DNA of 64,000 nucleotides. Origin: Isoetes taiwanensis. Its lineage: Eukaryota > Streptophyta > Lycopodiopsida > Isoetales > Isoetaceae. Below the pieces are notes generated by a model. The model was not told the origin of the DNA and ran no database searches. It was given only the letters and a program-made list of their open reading frames with translations. Numbering within the stretch: position 1 is the stretch's first letter; each line of letters starts with the position of its first letter. The stretch is from the NCBI GenBank assembly GCA_021234155.1, contig JAJEKV010000081.1, positions 432,467 through 496,466 on the forward strand, read 5' to 3'. The position numbers and the translations under genes are program-made. Positions 55,401 through 64,000 of this stretch are shown piece by piece.

Positions 55401-56460
55401 AAAAAGAATATTTCGGAATGAATGAAATCTTGATTGTGACACCCAAGACGTGTGTTAAATGTACGATGACTTGGACGTACATAATGAAACATAATTAAAC
55501 CATAATGCCCACGGCATGTGAGGTTTTTTGAGACAGAGACATGGATAATGCAGACCGTTATGGCGCAAAAGAAAGGATAGGAATTTAAAATTTGAAATCA
55601 AATCATTTGCCTAAAAGCATATTGAAGGTAATTCATTCCAAACAAAACAGGGAGTTATTCAATTGAGGCAGGGAGGATTCAATTGGTATTTGGGGAGGCG
55701 GCTGGCTGGCTCACCAGAATCTCTCAGTTTCCCGAGATATCACAGTTATTACGCGTTGAAGGGCATTTGCAGGCAAGATGTGTTGTTTAACTATCAACTC
55801 AATATGTATGTTTCGATTTTGTTCCATTGTTCTGTTGCATACGTCAAATTTACCCTACCAATGGTCTTTTGCATGTTCTCTTGCGTGATTTTGCCATGTC
55901 TGTTCCCCTTTTCATCCGTTGTTTTGTTGCATGCCTGAAATGCAATTTCCTGTGTACCCTAAAGAACACATACCACATAGGCAACATTCTTTCTATTCGA
56001 CATCATCATGTTGTAAAGAGGTTTCTAGAAAATGTCATATGACTTGCATGGCATTTTAACTCTTTTTAGCAAATCCAGGTGTTACCTACACTAGCCTAAA
56101 ATTTGCCTCATTTTGGGGGACGTGACTTCTCAACTGGATCACGATGGCGTTTCTGTGCAGCAACCCGAGTACTCATCTCGCTCTACCTTTGCAATTTTTA
56201 CCACTGGAAAATGTGATATCTTGCATTTGGATAGATGACTTGCAAGGCATTGAACCCTTTTTATCAAAATCAAGTGTTAGGTGCAGAACCCTGAGGCCTT
56301 CATCGGATTTTGGGAACTAGAGTTCTCAACCAGATCGCGGTCGCATTTCTGGGCAGCAGTTACCAGGTATTTGCATTGCATTATCACTGCAAAACAGCAT
56401 TGAGTGCTCCAGATCATTGCAACGGCAATTTCTCACAGCAATCGTTTCTATTTTTATTTT
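55401..56460. other. No gene recognised; palindrome-like repeats
   Basis: Weaker relatives of the ATCGC-N4-GCGAT motif occur near 56138-56152 (ATCACGATGGCGT), 56334-56347 (AGATCGCGGTCGCAT) and 56416-56430 (CATTGCAACGGCAAT), each preceded by CTCAAC or similar and followed by TTTCT. No coding supported. Confidence 0.55.
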
Positions 56461-56469
56461 AGGATGGCT

Positions 56470-57080
56470 GAATTGAGGTCCATTATTTTTAGTGGAACGA
56501 AGGTTGGCGAGGGTAGTCCAAACACCACAACTTGCCATTACCTAAGGGTTATGCTGTAGTGTCTATAGAAGTCATTCTAGATGGAAGCATTCGGTTGCCA
56601 TATCCTGAACCCGAAATTGCAGTACTCGCAGAATCCAAAGGGAGTTCCATTCTATGGCCTGCGAGGGATGTAAGTAATCTGGCATCTGCACTATGCCCAC
56701 ACAGATTAAAAAGCTGAATTGGGTGTTGGTGGAGAATCCCTCATGTCCCTTCAAAACACCTGATCAGGACAGAGCCATTTCAAGGGATGAGCTTCTTGAG
56801 AGAAACTGCACACTCTTGCATGAGTGCTGCGTCATGCCTTATGGCTTCAGCGTGATCATTTTCACTGACTCTAACCATGCATTTGCTGATACAAGATTAG
56901 GAGATGATTTCTTGAGTGCCACCTTGATGAAGATATGTCCTATGCCAGAAAGGCCATCTATGAGATGCCAAGCTTGTGCTGAAATGCCACAAATCCACAA
57001 CCTGGTCAGGTGGTCCAATGCTTTGGTGTTGGTGGATAATATCCCAGTATCACTGCTAGTAAGGGCTGTGAAAGAATAGG
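56470..57080 (+). pseudogene. DUF8039-like fragment and linked open frame
   Basis: 56532-56688 encodes LPLPKGYAVVSIEVILDG and then LPYPEPEIAVLAESKGSSIL and WPARDV, the pattern of the DUF8039 domain found in plant transposon-associated proteins, followed by a donor-like GATGTAAGT. A second open frame (56693-57079) starting MPTQIKKLNW is unassigned. Probably a remnant of a DNA-transposon protein. Confidence 0.5.
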
Positions 57081-57355
57081 TTAATGAGGTAAAACCTTAT
57101 GCCATGCAAGTCGAAGTTCCGAAGAATCTAAAAAGACTTTATAACATGGTGAATTACACAACAGAAAGCTGGCCAAGGATAGTAAAGCTGAAAGAAAGAT
57201 GGCGGCGGCTGCCATTTTAGACTTCAAATCTTCAATTTGTTGCATGCGAATATGTTGTGCTAACTTCTCCACAGGTGAGATCACGTGCATGCGGACATTT
57301 TTTTGGAATATAAGTGCTGCAGATAGGACCAACTTTGCTTACAATATATGTAGCA

Positions 57356-57383
57356 CTAGTAATGGTGCCCAGCGTTGCTGGGC
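57356..57383 (-). mobile_element. Helitron-type 3' terminus, second locus
   Basis: Same minus-strand structure as at 39013: hairpin GCCCAGC-AAC-GCTGGGC (57367-57383), seven bases, CTAG (57356-57359), flanking T. Confidence 0.65.
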
Positions 57384-57448
57384 ATAAGTTGGAAACCTGT
57401 GTGGACGAAAACATGTTCAACTCAGATTCCTTTTGATAAATCTAACAT

Positions 57449-57476
57449 AATAGAAACTAAGCCCAGCATTGCTGCG
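57449..57476 (-). mobile_element. Degenerate third Helitron-type terminus
   Basis: About 94 bp inside the previous one: GCCCAGC-ATT-GCTGcG with the CTAG position mutated (plus strand ATAG). It directly precedes the pyrimidine tract, suggesting nested or tandem insertion of two related elements. Confidence 0.5.
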
Positions 57477-57489
57477 TTTTAAGAGGTTT

Positions 57490-58500
57490 TTGTGCATTGG
57501 ACACCCGTCCTCTTCCCTTTGCCTTTTTTTTTATCCTGTATTTTCCTTTTTCCTCGTTTTCCTACATACTTTTCTTTTTCCTTTTCCTTTTTTTTTTCTT
57601 ATTTTCCTACACGTCTTATTTTTCCCTTCTCTCTTTTTTTCCTTTTTTTACCCCTTCTCCTCTTCCATTCCCCTTCCATTTCCATTCCTTCCTTCCTTCC
57701 TTCCTTCCGTTTCCTTCCTTTCCTTCCATTGTTTCCTTCCTTCCTTCCTTCCATTTTCTTTTCTTCCTTCCATTCCTTCCATTCCATTCCTTCCTTTCCT
57801 CTTCCTTTCAGATTCCTTTCCATTCCATTCCATTCCTTCCTTCTTTCCTTCTCTTTCCGTTCTTTCCTTTCCATCTTTTCGTTTTTCATTTCCTTCCATT
57901 CCATTTTTCTCTTTTTTATGTTGCTTATTTTCCTTCTTTTCCTTCTTCTTCCGTTCCTTCCTTCCACCCTTCCCCCATTCCCTTTTCATTTCCCCTTTCC
58001 TCTTTTCTTTTTTAGTTTTCCGTTTTTCCTTTTTCCTTTTTTCCTTTTCCCATTCTTTCGTTTCCCCTTTCCTTTCTTCCCTTTTTTTTTTCATTGCCCT
58101 TTTCCTTCCTCTTTCCCCTCTTTTCAATTCCTTTTCCTTCCATTTCCTTTTTCCTTTTCCCTCCTTTTTCCCTTTTTCTTTTCCTTTTCTCGGCCTTTTT
58201 TCTTTCCTTCCCATGATTCCTTTTTTCCTTTCTATTTTCCTCCATTCTTCCTTCCCCTCTTCCATCTTTTTGCCATTTTTCCCCTTTTATTTCTTTCTCC
58301 CTTCCTTTCCCTTTCCAAGCCTTTCCCCATTTTCCCCTCTTTCCTTTTTTCTTTGATTTTTCCCCTCTTCCCCCCTTTTTCCCATACATTTTTCCACTTC
58401 TCTTATCTCCACCCTTTTTCTCATTTCCTTTTCCCCCCCTTTTTGCCCCTTCCTCCTCCCTTTTCCTTTCCCCCCCTTTTCCTTTACCCTTTCCCCATAA
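57490..58500 (+). repeat. 1.0-kb polypyrimidine tract
   Basis: Almost only C and T, with runs of CCTT and CCATT units. The apparent F/P/S-rich frames of 170-360 codons are compositional artefacts. Same position relative to a Helitron-type end as 39115-40250. Confidence 0.95.
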
Positions 58501-59120
58501 GAGATCAAAACATGACCAATCATGGTGGTAGAAAGTTGTGCGAGAAATCTTGGCCTTTGGATGCATCTAGATGATCTCATTCACTCACATTAGGGCTTGA
58601 TCCAATCCAAGAATTACGGTATAACATTATAATATAAGATAATAACAGGGGGTTTTGTTTGTGTTTTTGTATGCTTTTCACAAAGGTTTTCCTAAGATTT
58701 CATGGCGTATTCGAATAGACGTACTAATGCGTACATCTAGAGTGCACCATTTCTTAGTCGTTGATTTAGCTTTTTTTTTTCAATGGTTCAACATCCAAGG
58801 GCTCACAACAAAAGCCCTCTTTTTATTTTAGGGGCTGAACATGCAAGCCTCATGGATAGCAGATCCAGGCTTTAGTCTCCGTGCAAGGGCGGTAAAGCGA
58901 GAGCGTAATGTAGATGGCGAGGGCTTAAATTTTCATGGGTCTTTGCGGATGGCGTTGTTGGTAATATTGGGAGCTTTGATGGCAGAAGCTGGAGCTCAAA
59001 ACCAGCCAGCGGAACTGCCGACTGAACAGATGCCAAAACCAAACGTTGAGTAAACTAAGCCAACCGGTGGCTATGGAGGAAGGCCGTGCGAACCGCTCTT
59101 CACCCCTTTAGACGCGGCGG
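58501..59120. other. Unassigned; possible secreted peptide start
   Basis: 58841-59053 (+) contains LRMALLVILGALMAEAGAQ, which reads like a signal peptide, then a Pro/Glu-rich tail and a stop. No mature domain follows in frame, so it may be a broken first exon. Confidence 0.25.
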
Positions 59121-59300
59121 TGAGGAGATGCCCTTTTCTTGAATCCATAGATGAAGAAATTGGAAGTGGAAGTGCAGCTTTTGCAGCTCAGCCAAATTAT
59201 TGGGCTCTCACGATTATGGCCCTTTGGATGAGCAGGAGGAGATGCCCTTTTTTCAATCTAACGATGAAGAAATTTGAAGTGCAGCTTTTTTAGCTCAGCC
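59121..59300 (+). repeat. Diverged ~70-bp direct repeat
   Basis: GAGGAGATGCCCTTTT...GATGAAGAAAT...AGTGCAGCTTTT at 59121-59193 recurs at 59236-59300. Confidence 0.8.
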
Positions 59301-62300
59301 TACAGTTGCATCTGAGAGTCAGTTTCTTCCTCAAGCATCAATTCTGCAGAGTTCTTAGCGGGTGTTTGGATCCAACACAGATGACCATTGATCTGCAAAA
59401 CATGCTGAATGATGCCGCCATGAAGGATAACCTAAAAGCATGGGCCGTATTAAGACATCAGCCGTGCTCCTGTGCCGTGCCCATGACAAAAATTTGGGAT
59501 TTTTTGGTGTTGGCAAGAACGTTGTGCGGAACGGCAGCTTGGGCACAGTGTGGTTGTCAAGTTACTGTCAAAATTGATTGAAGACTACCGTTTATTTTCT
59601 GATTCTGGGGGAGGTATTTGCCAACCGGGATGAATCAAACTATTATTCTATATTCCGGACCGCGCAATATCGCATTTTGTGGCACCAACTCGCATCTGCT
59701 GCTGCTCAATTTCAGCGCCTGAGGTATGCTTTAGGTTATTGATGTATGAATCTTCTTTGCAAAATTATCTCACGCGACGCAAACGAAGCAAACGCGGATC
59801 ATTTTCACGCTATCAACAAGCTTTTTTGGCTAATGCCACACCGGAGACATCGGACCCATTCCCTGTGTTCATTATAAATCTTTCTATATAGGCTATAATG
59901 CGCTTATTTTCCCTGGCGAAACTCCACCACAGCCTCCACCACAGCCTCCACCAGGTCTTTGATAATCTATGCATACTCCTTCCACTATTAGCTGCATGGA
60001 GCTGCTTAATCTCTTGTGCCCTTCCATGCTTCTGTTATTCTACATTCAAAAAGATTGGTACTTTGACAGTTTGCTACAAGTTCATAGTGTGAGTTACGCT
60101 GATGAGAGTTTATAGAATTCAAATCTCGCAAAAGAATATTGATTTCAATGTATTCTCAATGCTCTTCTTGAATCCCATCTTCCTATATCTAGACACATAA
60201 ATCTCGCAAGTAACGCGGTATGCAATAAGAAACAAAGCCCTCGAAGAAATTTTGATGCATAGAACATGCATTCTCAGAGGTTTTTCTGCCAAATCAAGAT
60301 AAATAGTAACGTAAACATAGGTCTACCACAACATCTTTCACTTCGACATTTATTTATTATAAAAGTTATGCACCGTTAACCGCATTCATGTTTTCATGCA
60401 TTTTGAGACTTTATTGTTATGAATTGCTGAGGTATTGATCGCCATATTCATGTTTTTCATGCATTTTGAGACTTTATTATGAATTAACATATTTGATCGC
60501 CATATTCTCGGTATTTTCACGTTTCGGATTATTTGGTATTAAAATGCCATTGCTCCAGGCGGTCGAGGTAGTCTTTGCCCGTTTTGGCTTGCTGCGCTTT
60601 AAAACCGTGTTCGCCTATGCCAACCATGGCTTCATTTAGCTGACATGCCTTTAAGACCTTTGCAAAAATCGTCAACCTGCATTTCCAAGCATCCACTCGT
60701 TGGCCAAAGCTTCAGTCTAACCGGTTGTGGTGTTATTTCGCGACTCTCGTATCGCTATGATCGCGACGGTAATGAAAAGAACTGCGCCGTCGACCTTAAT
60801 AAAGCTTGGGCACGCGGTTGTCCGTGATGGGATATGGTTCTTTCCTCGGGCGAATGTTCAGAGTGATCCGTTATTTTATGAAGATTGGGAATCATGAAAA
60901 AGCAGCTGTGGAGTTCACGTATTTGGAGTTTGCTGCGAGAAGCTCTCAAGATGTGGCTTTACAATGCCTTACACCCTACGCCAGGCTGATAGAGCTATCC
61001 CGATGAGGTAACATAGGTATTGGCCAAACAATTGTTACCGCCATAAGGCACCCCTTGCGGTGTATCGCTAGTTATCGAGACGATTTGAGCACCGGTAGTG
61101 AATTCCAGCCCGCCGTATGATAATGACATTCTCAAACTGTCCCCTAAACTCCCAACAACCCCAAAACCGAAGATACTTGCCAACACATCCCAAACTATCT
61201 CGATCCTCACGTCCCACTAAACTACTTCAAACACGCCTATTAGAGGTCCCACCATGCATCAACTCCAACACAATACATGCCACACCGCTACAATACAGTT
61301 TTTAGACTTATATCATGATTTCTGCTTTTTGTTATTTTAAAGTTTCTAAATAAATAGATATCAATAAATAAAGTGAGAAATATACACATATAAATATTTT
61401 ACTTTGAGCCATTTAGCACAGCATCTAACACTAAATTAAATTTCTTGAAATTTCTCTTTTTTTTGTGTATATTTCATTATTTGTGATTGAGCAAATGAGA
61501 GCCCCTTCTGTAGTGTTTCGCGATGCAACAAAATCAACACCATAGTATATTACCTCAAATCTTATAGTATTTCAGAAATCTTTGTTATGGATAAGGAATT
61601 TTGCACATGCATACCCCACAAATCCAGGAACTTTATTTAATGCATGTAGATTAAAGAATAGAATATGCCTATCCAACCGATGCACCGAGTCACCCCCATG
61701 AATATGCACCTCAAATGAAAGGCTCAAGGGGATTTAATTTTAGTGTTGGATGGGCTGTTTATGTGCTCGTAAAATGGGCGTGTCTAGCTGCTCAACAACA
61801 AGCAAGTGTGCTTTGAAGGCATGGCATGCTTCTCCATATACCTATGTCCATTTTTAAAGTGGCGAAGCTTTTCCTAGTTGGAGACGTACGTAACATGGTA
61901 ATACTTCCGCTCAAAGAAACCAAGGTCATATACTTAGCTGAAATGCCGGAGCTTCATGTACTAGACGAGAATGCGGAAGTTCAAGCCCCATATTGAAAAT
62001 AACAAGTGATGGTGTGAGGAGTTTCCCGTCCGGCCCCGGTCAAAGTTAGCATTCATGCACGCTCAGTCGCGAGATAACGCATGCTAACATTGGCATCTTC
62101 ATTTCTATCCCACGAAAGGACCAATCACTCACTTGAAAGTCGCTGTTGGCTGTGTGCACTAACGCACTTAATCACGCTGGCTAGCCATTTCTTCCCATCC
62201 GGCAGCGACGATTTATTTTCTATTGTGGATTTTGAATTATTGGGTAATAAAGTCAGGAGGCTGGAGACAATTTTCTTGGGGTTTAAGCGAGATGCAGATC

Positions 62301-64000
62301 ATCCTCGATGTATGGGGGTAAACAATCTCAACTCTATGCATTGAGGACCAAACAAAGAGTAGTAGTGGACAAGCATTTTGGCTCCACTAAAAGCCCAGCC
62401 CACCCTAAAACAGCCAACAAGGAGACCTCTATCTCAACCAGACAAATTGCTCGCCAGCACAAGAATAGATAGCTTCACCTTCTTTATCTTGTATGGCTGG
62501 CTTTGATCAGGTTCAGCCTGATTTATGATACCGGTTACACCCATGATAACACGCATGTACACTATTGCTTGGGGTCCGTCCAAACCCACAACATCGTCTC
62601 CCGCGATCCCTGACCAACAACCGTGAACTACGCCGTGACTCGCGAAAACGGAAAGCGGTTAAAACATCGCGCCATAAACGAGATCAACACAATAATGAAC
62701 CTTCGACGTCAACGAAGATGTCATGAGTCGCGAATGAGAAAACCGAAACGAAGACAAGATTCTCAAAATATTTTAAAACTAGAGTTTCTAGTTTACTTAT
62801 ATAGGGCTACCGGTTTTTGTCATTATATTTGATTGAGTGGCTGGGATTGAGGTTCGATGGATAGTATGAGGTTTTTAGGGTTTTCTGACATTGCGATAGT
62901 TGACGCTGGCGGGTGAAAGGTCGCCATCGAGCTCTTGATACCGCATCGGCTTTGACCGCTGCGGGTTCGCCGCTATCTTTTGTCGGGCCATTGACGACGA
63001 CCGCAAGCCCGACCGAGGATCCTTGATCTCCTTGATTCGTCCTGTCAGAGCGTGATGAAGGAAGTTCCATACCGAGGCATCAGACTAACACTCACCAAAC
63101 GACACCGTGGAGAAGAAAATGAGGCGCAAGCTTCCGAGGGAAACCGCCAGCTTGAGTGATCCTCACCTGAGTGAGGACGCGCCATTGGCGGTGGTGGTGC
63201 GCCAATGAGATCCCCGCATATTTTGAAGAGCAGCGTGAGTGTTGAACCCAAGGGCGTGATTCGCATCAATGAGGAAATGAGAGCCACACCATGCCTGTGC
63301 TCAGTAAAACCAACCGGCACTCCATGAGTGGCAGGGGCACCGGGGAGACCGGCGCACCGGACGCTTTGCATTCTAAGTTGCAAGAAAAGATGGGACGCCG
63401 CCACGGCGCGCGAGCTGACCTTGCACTTGAGAAAGCAGCACGTAAGCCGGCTTTGACGGTGTAATCGAAGGGTTCGGTGAGGTGAAGGCATTCTACAAGA
63501 AGGTATCAAGGCCATGAACAAAGCATCAGCGGCGCTAAGCCAACCACGCCATTTGCAATATGGGATCCAAGTTGAAGTGTCGCCCAAGGTGGCACCCTCC
63601 TCCCAATTGGTACCGACAAAAACGGGGATCCCAATCGAGATCCGCGGGAGACTGCGCGGAGTTCATCTGGGCCAGGGTTATCTATGACTTTGTCCAAAGT
63701 GGGGAGACGCTAATTCGTGAGGGTAGGGCGGAGGGACTTCAAAGTGAAGCATATGGAGAGGGGATCACACCTCGTGGGTGGGCTGTGCCGCAGCTTGCTC
63801 CCCGGGTTCACCCGGCCGCGTCGGTTCTGCAGCTTTGCACCACCGGGTCCCGCGTAAAGCGTGAGCCGGAGGTGAGCGGGCCAATCCCAACCCGCGGGGA
63901 CCGCCTGCCATCCGCAATACAACCCTCGACAACCCCACGCGCCCACCCTCGCAGCCATCCCCCACGCCGTACATTCCGGCAAACCTTAACCAAGCTTTCA
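59301..64000. other. No gene recognised
   Basis: Short open stretches only. A short CTCCACCACAGC repeat lies at about 59920-59955. 63000-64000 is markedly GC-richer with open minus-strand frames (63045-63587) but no recognisable domain; it could be the edge of another repeat. A lone ATCGCGACGGTAAT at 60759-60772 resembles the bipartite palindrome half-sites. Confidence 0.6.

Noticed and set aside
57469-58574. Frames of 170-360 codons on + and Lys/Glu/Arg-rich frames on -
   Set aside because: Same compositional artefact in the second polypyrimidine tract.
63045-63993. GC-rich minus-strand frames up to 180 codons, considered as ribosomal DNA or a bacterial insertion
   Set aside because: No rRNA-like conserved segment or bacterial protein motif could be recognised; long frames are expected at this GC content.

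Overview
This is a nuclear window from a land plant with a transposon-rich genome. The evidence is three plant-type, intron-bearing nuclear genes (a GH28 polygalacturonase, the cohesion factor DCC1 and a THEP1/NTPCR-type NTPase), intron-retaining relics of a plant-type DDB2 and a protein-L-isoaspartate methyltransferase, and dense Copia, Gypsy, LINE and Helitron remains. The retroelement flavour (a sushi-like Gypsy gag, a DUF7869-type transposase-like relic) makes me favour a fern or other non-flowering vascular plant, but the sequence does not prove the lineage.

Layout. 1-4.2 kb: head-to-tail Copia LTR units followed by a collapsed Copia interior. 4.2-6.8 kb: Gypsy relics (gag/protease on +, RT/RNase H tail on -). 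7.6-15.9 kb: two intact genes transcribed divergently from a 324-bp gap, THEP1/NTPCR-like (-, six exons) and polygalacturonase (+, nine exons including a 21-24 nt microexon, all four GH28 motifs present). 16.8-18.6 kb: an intact three-exon DCC1 gene (-). 19-25.8 kb: two decayed genes, DDB2-like and PIMT-like, among copies of a dispersed non-coding repeat and local duplications. 26.7-36.1 kb: a plant L1-type LINE on - whose central 4.6 kb is tandemly duplicated, both copies close to identical. 36-39 kb: mostly unassigned sequence with one perfect hairpin. 39.0-40.3 kb and 57.35-58.5 kb: two loci with the same architecture, a Helitron-type 3' terminus next to about 1 kb of almost pure pyrimidine. 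40.3-44 kb: GC-richer, with a 180-bp tandem repeat full of GACTC/GAGTC palindromes and a 72-nt near-perfect hairpin. 45.9-48.8 kb: DUF7869-type relic. 51.4-55.2 kb: a fragmented minus-strand gene of an undescribed type, with a ParB-like middle and a DNA-methylase-like end, in and around which bipartite palindromes of the form ATCGC-N4-GCGAT recur. 56.5-57.1 kb: DUF8039-like fragment. 58.5-64 kb: no gene recognised.

How they fit together. THEP1 (nucleotide hydrolysis), DCC1 (alternative RFC clamp loader for cohesion) and the secreted polygalacturonase have no evident joint pathway; their proximity is ordinary plant gene order. The most unusual part is 40-57 kb, where palindrome arrays, related TATA-bearing promoter modules (44.3, 45.4 and 55.3 kb) and the ParB/methylase-like ORFs occur together. 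I regard this as the best candidate for an undescribed mobile or regulatory system, with modest confidence.
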